Shown: positions 1 through 8,966 of the stretch, in pieces
Numbering within the stretch: the stretch's first letter is position 1
How the letters are laid out: each line of letters starts with the position of its first letter
From: Maledivibacter halophilus
GTDB lineage: Bacteria; Bacillota; Clostridia; Peptostreptococcales; Caminicellaceae
Direction: 5' to 3'
NCBI RefSeq assembly: GCF_900167445.1
Contig: NZ_FUZT01000001.1
Coordinates: 765,363 to 829,362, forward strand
Length of the DNA stretch: 64,000 nt
The notes under the pieces: generated by a model
Databases searched by the model: none
Told to the model about the DNA's origin: nothing
What the model saw: the letters and a program-made list of their open reading frames with translations, nothing else
Position numbers and translations under genes: made by a program

Positions 1-2
1 TA

Positions 3-1079
3 GAAGATGAAGATAAAGAAGTAGAAGATGAAGAAAATGATAATTTAGCAGAAGTAAAAAATGAAAAGGAATGGAAGAAAATAAAAAACGAATTAAAAGC
101 TAAGAAAAAGGAATTAGAATCTCAAAAAGATGAAGTAGAAAAGCTAAAAGATGAGTTGGAAGAAAAATATGAAGCAGCTAGAGAAAGTGGAGATCAGGAG
201 CTTGCAGATCAATTAAAAGAAGAGTTAGATTCTGCTAAAGAAGATTTTAGAATTATAAAAGATGATATGCAAAGTGTTATTTTAGAGAAAAAACAAATAA
301 TTAAAAATAAATATACTAAAGAAGAAATTGAAGAGTTAAAGGAACTAGAGAAAAAAATAATAGAAGAAGATCCAGAAGTGAAAGTCTTATCAGTAGATAG
401 TATACTTTCAGATTCAGGGGATATAAAGTTTGATACACCACCAGTAGTAAAGAACGGAAGGACTTTAGTACCGGTTAGAGCAATTACAAAAGGATTTGGA
501 GCAAAGGTTGATTGGAATCCAGAAACTGGAGAAACTGTAATTACCAAAGGAGAAGTAGAGATAGTTCTTCCTTTAGATACAAATAAAGCAATAGTAAATG
601 GAGAAGAAATAGAACTGGATATTAAGCCAGGAGTTATAAGCAACAGAACGTATGTACCCTTAAGATTTATTGTAGAAACATTTGGTTTAAATGTGGATTG
701 GGACTCTGATTCTGAAACAATAGAAATTGAAGATGACATAAATGAAGAAGAAAGCACTGAAGAAGAAAGTACTGAAGAAGAAAGCACTGAAGAAGAAAGT
801 ACTGAGGAAGAAAGTATTGGAGAAGAAAGTGCTGAAGAAGAAAGCACTGAAGAAGAAAGTATTGAAGAAGAAAATACTGAAGAAGAAAGTACTGAAGAAG
901 AAAGCACTGAAGAAGAAAGCATTGAAGAAGAAAGTACTGAAGAAGAAAGTACTGAAGAAGAAAGTACTGAAGAAGAAAGTACTGAGGAAGAAAGTACTGA
1001 GGAAGAAAGTATTGAGGAAGAAAGTATTGGAGAAGAAAGCGCTGATCAAGAAGTTAATACAGAAGGACAAACAATATAG
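3..1079 (+). CDS. Exported protein with copper-amine-oxidase-N-like domain and acidic repeat tail (5' partial)
   Basis: The reading frame is open from the first bases of the window, so the true start lies upstream. The first part is a charged, coiled-coil-like stretch rich in E, K and D. Next comes a domain of about 100 residues (bases about 430-735) with the features of copper amine oxidase N-terminal-like domains (PF07833): a GRTLVPVRAI motif, then a second NRTYVPLRFI motif, each followed by a VDW strand. This domain is common in exported Clostridia proteins, where its role is usually structural or cell-surface. The C-terminus is a 20-unit EEEST-type repeat. The family call is firm; the biological role is unknown. 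A signal peptide would be outside the window. Confidence 0.8.
   Translation, partial: EDEDKEVEDEENDNLAEVKNEKEWKKIKNELKAKKKELESQKDEVEKLKDELEEKYEAARESGDQELADQLKEELDSAKEDFRIIKDDMQSVILEKKQIIKNKYTKEEIEELKELEKKIIEEDPEVKVLSVDSILSDSGDIKFDTPPVVKNGRTLVPVRAITKGFGAKVDWNPETGETVITKGEVEIVLPLDTNKAIVNGEEIELDIKPGVISNRTYVPLRFIVETFGLNVDWDSDSETIEIEDDINEEESTEEESTEEESTEEESTEEESIGEESAEEESTEEESIEEENTEEESTEEESTEEESIEEESTEEESTEEESTEEESTEEESTEEESIEEESIGEESADQEVNTEGQTI
744..1043 (+). repeat. 20 tandem 15-bp units encoding EEES(T/I)
   Basis: Twenty consecutive 15-bp units of the form GAAGAAGAAAGTACT encode EEEST with variants EEESI, GEESA and EEENT. The array leaves all three forward frames and some reverse frames open, which produces false ORFs on both strands. 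A unit of 15 bp changes length in frame, so array size could vary between strains without breaking the gene. Confidence 0.95.
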
Positions 1080-1099
1080 AAATAATTTATATACAGTTT

Positions 1100-1135
1100 A
1101 AAGCAAAGGTATTATACCTTTGCTTTTTGGGATTT
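1100..1135 (+). terminator. Rho-independent terminator
   Basis: A perfect 12-bp stem (AAAGCAAAGGTA with its complement) surrounds a TTA loop and is followed by a T-rich run. It starts 21 bases after the stop of the acidic-repeat protein. Confidence 0.85.
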
Positions 1136-1228
1136 TTGTATATATTTAATTTGCCAGCAGGAGAAGATAATTTAAAAAAATTGTAAATAAATAATGCTTA
1201 AAATTGAATAATTTTATCAAAAAATGTA

Positions 1229-1279
1229 TTGACAAATAGTGACTACAAGTGTAAACTAACATTAGACTACAGTTGTAGT
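1229..1279 (+). promoter_or_regulatory. Promoter with two BlaI/MecI-type operators
   Basis: TTGACA at 1229-1234 and TAAACT at 1252-1257 are 17 bp apart. Two TACA-N2-TGTA dyads lie here: TACAAGTGTA at 1244-1253, overlapping the -10 box, and the perfect dyad ACTACAGTTGTAGT at 1266-1279 just downstream. TACA/TGTA dyads are the known binding sites of BlaI/MecI repressors, so the downstream repressor very likely controls its own operon. Confidence 0.85.
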
Positions 1280-1297
1280 TGAAAGGAGGTGAGATTG

Positions 1298-1672
1298 ATG
1301 AAAGATATGCCACAGATATCCGATTCTGAATGGATAGTTATGAAGATACTTTGGTCAAATTCCCTATATACATCTAGTGAAATCATTAAAAGTTTACCTA
1401 AAAATACAAATTGGAAGCCTACAACTGTAAAGACTTTGATTAGTAGATTAGTAAAAAAAGATGCAGTTGGATTTAAGAAAAAAAATAGAACCTACTATTA
1501 TTATCCATTGGTAACAAAGGATGAATGTGTAAAAGCAGAAAGTAAATCATTTTTGAAAAAGGTTTATGGCGGGGCACTAAAGCCAATGATTGCAAATTTT
1601 TTAGAAATACAGGAACTATCAGAAAAGGATATTGAAGAATTAAAGTGTATTCTCGATAAGAAGAAGGATTAA
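1298..1672 (+). CDS. BlaI/MecI/CopY family repressor
   Basis: This 124-residue protein matches the winged-helix BlaI family in length and sequence: an N-terminal PQISDSEWIVMKILW helix, then a TTVKTLISRLVKK recognition region and a C-terminal dimerisation helix. The ATG at 1298 is preferred because an AAGGAGG box ends 8 bases before it; an in-frame GTG at 1289 overlaps that box. Such repressors bind DNA as dimers and are inactivated by proteolysis triggered by a BlaR1/MecR1 partner, which is the next gene. The operon promoter carries two matching operators, so autoregulation is expected. Confidence 0.93.
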   Translation: MKDMPQISDSEWIVMKILWSNSLYTSSEIIKSLPKNTNWKPTTVKTLISRLVKKDAVGFKKKNRTYYYYPLVTKDECVKAESKSFLKKVYGGALKPMIANFLEIQELSEKDIEELKCILDKKKD

Positions 1673-1688
1673 AGCGAGGTAGCTATTT

Positions 1689-3242
1689 ATGAATTATTCA
1701 GAAGTGTTTTACTGGTTAATTGATACATCTATAAAGGGAAGTTTATTAATAATCAGTATTTTACTAATCAAGTTGCTTTTGAAAAATAGGTTGGGGGCTA
1801 GATGGCATTATTCCATATGGTTTTTACTTTTAATAAGATTAGTTATGCCATTTGCACCCCAAAGCTCAATTAGTGTGTTCAATTTATTCATCCACAAAAA
1901 TATTATAACAGAAAAATATAGCCCTAATCAAATTATTGGCTGGTTTAACACAGAAATTACAGACCCAAATTTATTACATAATAATTCATCAACAGCTTTT
2001 GAAGAACCACTTACTAGGTATATAAGCTTATTTATGGAAAGTAGTATCCACTTTAAGCTTGTGTTAATTTGGTTTATAGTGGTAATTTCACTATCGATAT
2101 TTACAATAATAGTAAATGTAAAATTTGCATTAAATATTAAGGGAAATAGCTTTAGTGTAAATGATTATATTAATGGGATATTAGAAGATTGTAAGGAAAA
2201 AATGGGGATTGGGATTAATATACCTATAATACAGACAAGTTATGTGAAGGCTCCTGCCTTATATGGTTTTATTCATCCTAAATTGCTGCTTCCTGTCAAT
2301 ATAGAAAGTCAAGTTAATAAAAATGAATTACAATATATTATTTTTCACGAACTATCTCATCTGAAAAGAAAAGATATTATGGTTTTTTGGATAATGACTT
2401 TTTTGAAAATAATATATTGGTTTAATCCTATAATATTGTATGGATTTTATCAAATGCGTCAGGACTGTGAAATATCCTGTGACGCTTTAGCTCTTTCTTA
2501 TATTGATTATAACGACAGCAAGAAGTATGGAAAAACAATAATTCGTTTGTTAGAAAATAACGCAAAACCCTTAAATCACTTTATGACAGCTGGTTTATTA
2601 AGTTCAAAATCACAATTGAAAAGGAGAATAAGAATGATTGCTTTATTTAAAAAGAATGCTTATAAATTATCCTTAGTATCAATAGCTATTTTGATACTTA
2701 TGGGAGGAATGTTTTTAACAAATGCCAAGGAGAAAACAACTGAAGTTAATAATACTCCCCAAGAGAATAATCAAATAGAAATAGAAGAAATTAATAATAC
2801 ACAAGATAATATAACAGAGGAAGAAACTATAAAGAAAATGATTTGGCCATTACCTGATTCAACTAAGATTGTATCTCCCTTTGGATGGAGAGTACATCCT
2901 GTACTAAAAACGAAAAAATTACATACTGGTACAGATATAGCAGGCAAAGAAGGATTATCAATTGTTGCAGCGGTTGATGGTGTAGTAATACATTCAGATG
3001 TTGAAGGAGGGTATGGTAAGGCGATAATTATTGACCATGGAGATGGTGTTGCTACTCTTTATGCTCATTGCAGTGAATTATTGGTAAAAAAGGGTCAAAA
3101 AGTTAAGGCCGGTGATGAAATTGCAAAGGTAGGAAGTTCTGGCTTAGCTACACAAGCACATTTGCATTTTGAAATTAGAAAAGATGATGAGCCAGTAGAT
3201 CCATTCAAAGGATATATAGATAGTAAATATGATAATAAGTAA
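1689..3242 (+). CDS. BlaR1-like M56 membrane peptidase fused to an M23 (LytM) peptidase domain
   Basis: The 517-residue protein begins 16 bases after the BlaI-type gene. Residues 1-345 form an M56 (BlaR1/MecR1) module: membrane segments near 10-31, 42-55, 122-145 and 326-344, the zinc motif HELSH at 220-224, and EISCD at 261-265 as the probable further ligand. BlaR1 and MecR1 end in a penicillin-binding sensor domain. Here an acidic linker (about 346-385) leads instead to an M23 endopeptidase domain (386-508) with complete zinc ligands: HTGTD (H412, D416) and HLH (H491, H493). I infer that the outer domain binds or cuts peptidoglycan and that the inner protease relieves BlaI repression. The target is unknown. 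Confidence 0.9.
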   Translation: MNYSEVFYWLIDTSIKGSLLIISILLIKLLLKNRLGARWHYSIWFLLLIRLVMPFAPQSSISVFNLFIHKNIITEKYSPNQIIGWFNTEITDPNLLHNNSSTAFEEPLTRYISLFMESSIHFKLVLIWFIVVISLSIFTIIVNVKFALNIKGNSFSVNDYINGILEDCKEKMGIGINIPIIQTSYVKAPALYGFIHPKLLLPVNIESQVNKNELQYIIFHELSHLKRKDIMVFWIMTFLKIIYWFNPIILYGFYQMRQDCEISCDALALSYIDYNDSKKYGKTIIRLLENNAKPLNHFMTAGLLSSKSQLKRRIRMIALFKKNAYKLSLVSIAILILMGGMFLTNAKEKTTEVNNTPQENNQIEIEEINNTQDNITEEETIKKMIWPLPDSTKIVSPFGWRVHPVLKTKKLHTGTDIAGKEGLSIVAAVDGVVIHSDVEGGYGKAIIIDHGDGVATLYAHCSELLVKKGQKVKAGDEIAKVGSSGLATQAHLHFEIRKDDEPVDPFKGYIDSKYDNK

Positions 3243-3289
3243 AAATAGGGCATTCCATATATTTTATATGGAATGCCCTATTTTTACTT
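3237..3289 (+). terminator. Long perfect hairpin terminator
   Basis: A perfect 25-bp inverted repeat with a TTT loop starts inside the last codons of the M56-M23 gene and ends in TTTTT. It can act in both directions. Confidence 0.9.
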
Positions 3290-3369
3290 ATTATTAGACT
3301 TGAAAGTATTTATTTTCTAATTTGTTGATGTTATATTAAATATATATAATAATAGGAGATGTAAATTTT

Positions 3370-5403
3370 ATGAAAAAAAAGAAATTAGTATTGATAACAA
3401 TGTATAAATCAACTAAAGAAAAGTATTTAAAAGATCTCTACTATTTTTTTGATGATTATTTAGATATAGAAGGATACAGTATAAGTGAAGGTATAAATGA
3501 TGTAATAAAAGGAGATTTGGCACTTATTATATCTGCTATATTACCTAATCTTGCTAAAGAATATTTGTCCCATGACATAGAAATAGTATATATGAATAGG
3601 ACATTTACTAAAGATAGTGTCAGACAATTATATGATTTACCCTTTGGTATGAAAGCTATGCTATCTAGTAACACTAGCAGTTCGTCAATTTCATGTATAT
3701 CATCACTATATGGTATAGGAATAAAGCATCTTCATCTGATTCCAGTATATCCAGGGATTGAAATTATGCCTGATACAAAGATTGCTATTACTCCAGCCCA
3801 GCGAAAATACGTGCCTAAATTTGTAGATAATATAATTGATATAGGCTGGAGAGTTATTGATGTATCAACTTTAATGGATATTACTACAAAACTGGGGATC
3901 ATGAGTAAGGATTTAGAAGAAAAAATTATAAAATATTCTAAAAATATTATTCCGCAAAGTGATGGACTAGACTTTACTATTAATAATACAAGTATTATAA
4001 AAAATGAAATGGATACTCTTTTAAATGTTATTGATGATGGAGTAATTGTTACTGATATGGATTATAAAATCATTCATTATAATAAGGCTATTGGCAGAAT
4101 ATTAAATTTCAATGAAAGTTATATATATAATTTAGTAGATCTAAATGAAGTATTTCCTTCAAAGGTTTTAATGGGAATTATGGAAAAGAAGAGTATAGAC
4201 AATAAATTAATAAAGTCATTAAAATCAAATAAGAGCTTTGTTGTAACAAAGAGAATTATAAATGTTTATGACAATATGTACGGATATGTAATTATAATAA
4301 AGGATATAACCGAATTTGAAAACTTGGAAAGAAAATTAAGAAAACAACTAGTGAAACAAGGATATATTGCTAAATATAAGTTTGAAAATATCATAGGGAA
4401 AAGCGAAAAGATGATAGATACTATTAAAAAGGCTAAGAAAATAGCTTGTATAGATGCTACTACACTAATTACTGGAGAAAGTGGGACCGGTAAAGAATTA
4501 TTTGCCCAGTCTATTCATAATGCTTCAAAAAGAAAAAATAATCCTTTTGTGGCAATAAACTGTGCTTCCTTACCATCGGAATTACTTGAAAGTGAATTGT
4601 TTGGTTATGACGAAGGAGCTTTTACTGGTGCAAAAAAGGGTGGGAAAAAAGGTTTGTTTCAGTTAGCTCATAGTGGTACCATATTTCTTGATGAAATTGG
4701 AGATATGCCTATAAAGGTGCAAGTTAAATTGCTTAGGGTTTTACAAGAAAAAGAAGTTATGAGTATAGGCAGCAACAGTATAGTTCCTATAGATGTAAGA
4801 GTAATAGCTGCAACGAATCAAAATTTAAAAGATCTTATGCATGTAGGAAAATTTAGGAAAGATCTCTATTATAGATTGAATGTTTTAAATTTATATATAC
4901 CACCTTTAAGAGAGAGAAAGGGTGATATTCCTTATTTAGCAAAAAATATATTGCAAAATATTAATATGAATAATAAAAAAATAGATAACATATTAATGAA
5001 GTTTTTTGAAAATTATTCATGGGAAGGTAATGTTAGAGAGTTGAAAAACTGTATAGAATATATGGCATATATGGGGGCGGATGTTCTAACAGCAAAGGAT
5101 TTACCTAAGGACATGGATTATAGTAAACAAGATGAATATGATTTTATCGAAGAAGAGATTTTTCCCGAGCTTCTTCCTAAGGAAAAAGAGTTGACAGTTT
5201 TTATTCTCAAATTATTAAAAAAGAGGAGTGGAGGTAGAAGATTTATATACAATCAAGCTTATTTAAATGAGATAGAAACTACTGAGCATGAAATAAGAAA
5301 ATTAATGAATTATTTGACCAAAAAGGGCTTTATTACTATAAAAACAAAAAGACAAGGTTCTATATTAACAGATAAAGGGAAAAAAGCACTTTATAATATC
5401 TAA
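3370..5403 (+). CDS. Sigma-54-dependent activator with PAS domain and C-terminal winged helix
   Basis: This 677-residue enhancer-binding protein has an N-terminal domain of about 200 residues that resembles the ligand domains of PrpR-like activators (weak call). A PAS region follows at about 210-320, then the AAA+ domain with Walker A GESGTGK (369-375), the sigma-54 contact loop GAFTGA (416-421) and Walker B DEIGD (441-445). There is no FIS-type helix-turn-helix at the end. Residues about 590-677 instead read as a winged helix with a typical AYLNEIETTEHEIRKLMNYL stretch. Its likely target is the M20/amidohydrolase operon downstream, which has a possible GG-N10-GC promoter. The gene has its own strong terminator. 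Confidence 0.88.
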   Translation: MKKKKLVLITMYKSTKEKYLKDLYYFFDDYLDIEGYSISEGINDVIKGDLALIISAILPNLAKEYLSHDIEIVYMNRTFTKDSVRQLYDLPFGMKAMLSSNTSSSSISCISSLYGIGIKHLHLIPVYPGIEIMPDTKIAITPAQRKYVPKFVDNIIDIGWRVIDVSTLMDITTKLGIMSKDLEEKIIKYSKNIIPQSDGLDFTINNTSIIKNEMDTLLNVIDDGVIVTDMDYKIIHYNKAIGRILNFNESYIYNLVDLNEVFPSKVLMGIMEKKSIDNKLIKSLKSNKSFVVTKRIINVYDNMYGYVIIIKDITEFENLERKLRKQLVKQGYIAKYKFENIIGKSEKMIDTIKKAKKIACIDATTLITGESGTGKELFAQSIHNASKRKNNPFVAINCASLPSELLESELFGYDEGAFTGAKKGGKKGLFQLAHSGTIFLDEIGDMPIKVQVKLLRVLQEKEVMSIGSNSIVPIDVRVIAATNQNLKDLMHVGKFRKDLYYRLNVLNLYIPPLRERKGDIPYLAKNILQNINMNNKKIDNILMKFFENYSWEGNVRELKNCIEYMAYMGADVLTAKDLPKDMDYSKQDEYDFIEEEIFPELLPKEKELTVFILKLLKKRSGGRRFIYNQAYLNEIETTEHEIRKLMNYLTKKGFITIKTKRQGSILTDKGKKALYNI

Positions 5404-5416
5404 TTGAAATCCATGT

Positions 5417-5478
5417 AACGGGAGAAATATAGGTTTAAAATAAAAGTTGTATCCTATATTTCTCCCGTTGTTGTTTTT
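5417..5478 (+). terminator. Rho-independent terminator
   Basis: A 17-bp stem (arms 5417-5433 and 5453-5469) with an AT-rich loop is followed by GTTGTTTTT. Confidence 0.88.
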
Positions 5479-5544
5479 GAATTTATATTTTAAAAAAATT
5501 TATAACTTAGTATGTGTTAGTTAATTGAAAAAATGAGATGTTTA

Positions 5545-5690
5545 TGACTTTGTAAAACTCTATAGTATATATGGTATGCCTTTAAATATTTTAAGACGGT
5601 ATATAACATATAGTTTCTTTGGAAAGGAACTATCAAAATCTCTATATTGGCATTAATATTGCATAAATCAACTAATAATTATTAATTATC
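5545..5690 (+). repeat. Divergent copy of interspersed repeat R1
   Basis: The stretch ATATATGGTAT...TTTTAAGA...TATATAAC matches the copy at 56981, and the end TAAT-x-GCA-xxx-TC-xx-AATAATTATT matches the right end of the copy at 11620. Boundaries are approximate because this copy is degraded. Confidence 0.5.
5647..5664 (+). promoter_or_regulatory. Possible sigma-54 (-24/-12) promoter
   Basis: TTGGCATTAATATTGCAT has the GG (5649-5650), exact 10-base spacer and GC (5661-5662) of a sigma-54 promoter. It lies between a sigma-54 activator and the M20 operon. Two cautions apply: it falls inside a repeat copy, and a transposase-like remnant separates it from the first gene by about 450 bases. Confidence 0.4.
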
Positions 5691-5773
5691 TAAAATTATA
5701 ACAATAATCGACAAAGAACTATGTAAAAATATTTTATTAGTGTTAGTGGATTGTAAAATAGATTGAAGAAAGA

Positions 5774-6088
5774 TTATAGTCTCTTATTCCTACCTAAATT
5801 AGAGTAATAATGATTACGAAAAGAAACAAATACAAAAGAATCAATATTAAAGTTATCTCTAATTAAATTTAGAAAAACCACTGATTTTTCATAAGAAAGT
5901 ACATTTAAAGAATTAAACCTATCAAATAAATTTAGTTGTTCAAATTTTGATAAAGAAAATATGGTAAAACTCTCCCTATGATGGTATTTTATTTTAATCC
6001 CATATTTACTAATATCCACATAGTGGAGGTAAATAAAAAGGCCTATCGGCCCAAATATAGGAAAAAAGCTGATTGTAGTATTTGGCAA
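5774..6088 (-). pseudogene. Small reverse ORF, possibly a degraded transposase N-terminus
   Basis: The 104-codon ORF has no convincing ribosome binding site. Its second half (FEQLNLFDRFNSLNVLSYEK, then a YYSNLGRNK motif) resembles the region before the DDE domain in several transposases, where an aromatic-rich segment is followed by a GR motif. After the GRNK position another frame continues as DYNLSSI, as if a frameshift had occurred, and then stops follow in all frames. I infer a decayed insertion-sequence remnant. The family is not identified, and a genuine small gene of unknown function is possible. Confidence 0.3.
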
Positions 6089-6125
6089 TCGACTAAAATT
6101 ATTTAATAATATAAGGAGGTTTAAA

Positions 6126-7400
6126 ATGTCAGTTAATGAAAAGAGAATCCCTTATGATCCAGCATTATTACCTAAAGTAAAAATGTGCTTTGAGAAAATT
6201 CTTGGCAATAATGAGGTGAATCTAGGATTAAAATTTTTAGCAGATGACCATGAAAGTACTATTGAGGAACAAAAGAGTATTTGTTCAATTCCTGCACCAC
6301 CATTTCAAGAAGAAAAACGTGCTATAGATTATATGGATAGGTTAAAAAAGTCGGGATTAGAAAATGTTAAAATGGATGAAATAGGAAATGTATATGGCTT
6401 GCTAAAGGGGAAAGCTAATGGACCTAAGCTGTTAGTATCAGCCCATTTAGATACTGTTTTTGATAAGGGAACAGATACCCTTGTTAAAGATAGGGATGGG
6501 CTTTTATGTGCTCCTGGAATTGGTGATGACACCCGTGGATTAGCTGAAATACTGTCAATAATAAGAGCATTCAATAAAACTCAAATACAGCCCCTTGGAG
6601 ATATAGTGTTTTGTGGGAATGTTGGAGAAGAAGGAATTGGGGACCTGCGAGGAATAAAGCATATATTTAAAAAAAATACAGATATTGATGGGTTTATAAG
6701 TATTGATGGGAGTGGTGTAGCATCAATTACATACCTAGGAACTGGTAGCTATAGATATAAGATTACATATAAGGGCCCAGGGGGACATAGCTTTGGGAGT
6801 TTTGGACTACCTAGTGCAATTCATGCTCAAGGAAGGGCTATTAGCAAGATAGCAGATATTATTCCGCCAGCTACTCCTAAAACGACCTTTACAGTTGGGA
6901 AGGTTGAAGGCGGCACAGCCATCAATTCAATTGCTGATAGAGCTAGTATGTATATAGATATTAGATCAGGTGATAAAAGGGAATTAAAGAAGTTAGAATC
7001 AACAATTTTAGAATGTATTAAAAATGCAGCTGAAGAAGAAAATAGACGTTGGAATCACAAAGAAAAGATAACAATAGATATTGAATTGATTGGAGACAGG
7101 CCTGCTGCTGCACAATCCGTTGACAATATTATAGTTCAAGCAGCCATTGGAGCCATTAATAGTATGGGACTAGGGGCAAAATTAAATGGACCAGGAAGTA
7201 CCGATGCTAATATACCTATGAGCTTAGGAATCCCTGCTATTGCTGTTGGTAGAGGAGGAATTTCTGGATCAATACATACTTTAAAGGAATGGTTTGATCC
7301 AAGGGATGCATATTTAGGTCCTCAGAAAACCTTTTTAACAATATTATCACTAGTAGGAATTGTAAATGTCTGTGAGCCCTTATTACCTTATAAAAAATAA
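6126..7400 (+). CDS. M20/M25/M40 family metallohydrolase
   Basis: This 424-residue M20 peptidase has a typical two-zinc site: HLDT (H107, D109), bridging D134 in GIGDD, and a GEEG motif near 168-170 that supplies the catalytic glutamate. The dimerisation insert with GPGGHS follows. Family members are di- or tripeptidases, deacylases, or amidohydrolases of carbamoyl amides such as allantoate. An AAGGAGG box lies 6 bases before the ATG. It is the first gene of a co-directional set with an amidohydrolase, a DcuC-type transporter and a second M20 enzyme. The set suggests uptake and stepwise hydrolysis of an amide-bonded carboxylate; the substrate cannot be read from the sequence. Confidence 0.88.
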   Translation: MSVNEKRIPYDPALLPKVKMCFEKILGNNEVNLGLKFLADDHESTIEEQKSICSIPAPPFQEEKRAIDYMDRLKKSGLENVKMDEIGNVYGLLKGKANGPKLLVSAHLDTVFDKGTDTLVKDRDGLLCAPGIGDDTRGLAEILSIIRAFNKTQIQPLGDIVFCGNVGEEGIGDLRGIKHIFKKNTDIDGFISIDGSGVASITYLGTGSYRYKITYKGPGGHSFGSFGLPSAIHAQGRAISKIADIIPPATPKTTFTVGKVEGGTAINSIADRASMYIDIRSGDKRELKKLESTILECIKNAAEEENRRWNHKEKITIDIELIGDRPAAAQSVDNIIVQAAIGAINSMGLGAKLNGPGSTDANIPMSLGIPAIAVGRGGISGSIHTLKEWFDPRDAYLGPQKTFLTILSLVGIVNVCEPLLPYKK

Positions 7401-7479
7401 TACACTATAAAAAAATAATATTGGATTATGGGATATAAAAATTAACTAAAAATATTTTATTGAGAGGAGGGAACAGCAG

Positions 7480-8907
7480 GTGAAATATGATTTGATTTTA
7501 AAAAATGGAATGGTTGTAGACCCCGCAAACAATTTAGAGAATACATGTGATATAGCCATAAGCCATGGTGTTATAGAAAAAGTTAGCTCTGAAATCGACA
7601 CTAGTCAAGCTGATCAAGTAATGGATGTAAGTGAATATTTAGTAGTTCCTGGTATAGTTGATTCCCATGTACATATTGTAAGAGAAAATTCAAAAGCAGC
7701 AGGATATAGAATGCTTATAAGGGCAGGAGTAACGACTGCTATTGATTTTAAAGGGCCAGTAGATAGGGTTATTGATGAAATAATTCCATATGGATATGGT
7801 TTAAATGTAGGGGTTCTAAATAGTATTTTTCCCGGTAACGGAATAAAGGATATTAAGGCAAGTAAAGAAGAAATAAAGGATACTGTAAATAAGGACTTAG
7901 CTTCTGGAGCATTGGGAATTAAGATAATTGGGGGACATTATCCTTTAGAGCCTGAAACTGCACAGAAGATAATAGAGGTTACCAATAAGGAGAAGGGTTA
8001 TATTGCCTATCATGCTGGAACAACAAAGAATGGAAGTAATATTAAGGGAATGGAAGAAGCTATTAAGCTTGCCAACGGATTGCCTCTACATCTTGCTCAT
8101 ATAAATTCTTATTGCAGGGGAGCAGTTAAAAACCCTTTAGAAGAGGTTAAAATGGCCTTAGAACTTCTAAAAAAATCACCCAATATCGTGTCAGAATCCT
8201 ATTTAGCTTCAATTAATGGAACTAGTGGAGAAATTGATGATAAGGGCTTACCTAAAAGTCATGTTACGAGAAATTGTTTAAAGATGTTCGGATATGAAGT
8301 CAATATAGATGGATTAGGAAAAGCTATTCTTGAAAAGGCGGCAGCTGTATATATAAGAATAGGTGAAGAAATGAAGCTAATTTGGGGGCAAGATGCCTAT
8401 GATATATGGCTGAAAAAAGGTTATAATGCAAATGTTTGTTTTTCTGTTAATCCAAGCACATCAATTTTGGCCTGTGCTACTGCAAAGGATGATAATGGAC
8501 GATTTATAGTGGATGCAATAAGTACAGATGGAGGAGCAATACCGAGAAACTATATTTTAACCTATGGAATACCATTAGTTAAGATAGGTGCCTTGTCAAT
8601 GAAGGAGCTAATATGGAAATCAAGCTATATGCCGGCCCAAATGTTTGGGTTAATAAATAAAGGCCATCTTAGCATCGGGGCTGATGCAGACATTACTGTG
8701 GTCAACCCCAATAATGGTAAGGCCTATATGACAATAGTTAATGGGAAAGTTTGTATGATAGATGGATACCTAATTAATAATCCCGGTACTTTATTAACTA
8801 CAGAAAGGGGCTCAAGATATATTAAAAAGTTAAAGATTCCATTTAAAGATATCAATTTAAATCAAAGTATTTTGTATAAAGGAAGGAAGGAGATATATAT
8901 AAACTAA
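7480..8907 (+). CDS. Amidohydrolase-superfamily enzyme (dihydroorotase/hydantoinase/deacylase-like)
   Basis: This 475-residue TIM-barrel amidohydrolase starts with GTG behind a GAGGAGGG box. Metal ligands of the dihydroorotase/D-hydantoinase type are visible: HVH (H63, H65), a probable carboxylated lysine K148 in GIKIIGG, H178, H207 in LAHINSY, and D350 in STDGG. The ends form the usual beta-sandwich: ILKNGMVVDPANN at the start and ADADITVVNP near the end. Family members open cyclic amides or remove acyl groups from amino acids. Flanked by two M20 enzymes and a carboxylate transporter, it may open a ring whose product is then cut by an M20 enzyme. Exact substrate unknown. Confidence 0.85.
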   Translation: MKYDLILKNGMVVDPANNLENTCDIAISHGVIEKVSSEIDTSQADQVMDVSEYLVVPGIVDSHVHIVRENSKAAGYRMLIRAGVTTAIDFKGPVDRVIDEIIPYGYGLNVGVLNSIFPGNGIKDIKASKEEIKDTVNKDLASGALGIKIIGGHYPLEPETAQKIIEVTNKEKGYIAYHAGTTKNGSNIKGMEEAIKLANGLPLHLAHINSYCRGAVKNPLEEVKMALELLKKSPNIVSESYLASINGTSGEIDDKGLPKSHVTRNCLKMFGYEVNIDGLGKAILEKAAAVYIRIGEEMKLIWGQDAYDIWLKKGYNANVCFSVNPSTSILACATAKDDNGRFIVDAISTDGGAIPRNYILTYGIPLVKIGALSMKELIWKSSYMPAQMFGLINKGHLSIGADADITVVNPNNGKAYMTIVNGKVCMIDGYLINNPGTLLTTERGSRYIKKLKIPFKDINLNQSILYKGRKEIYIN

Positions 8908-8966
8908 AATTAGTAGTATATTACTTTAACTATTTATTCAACTAAAATCTAAGGAGGTTATTAAAA

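Noticed and set aside
209..1101. Long reverse and alternative-frame ORFs over the acidic repeat array
   Set aside because: The 15-bp repeat keeps several frames open; the predicted proteins are monotonous (SSSVL, STFFF, KKKVL) and have no ribosome sites.
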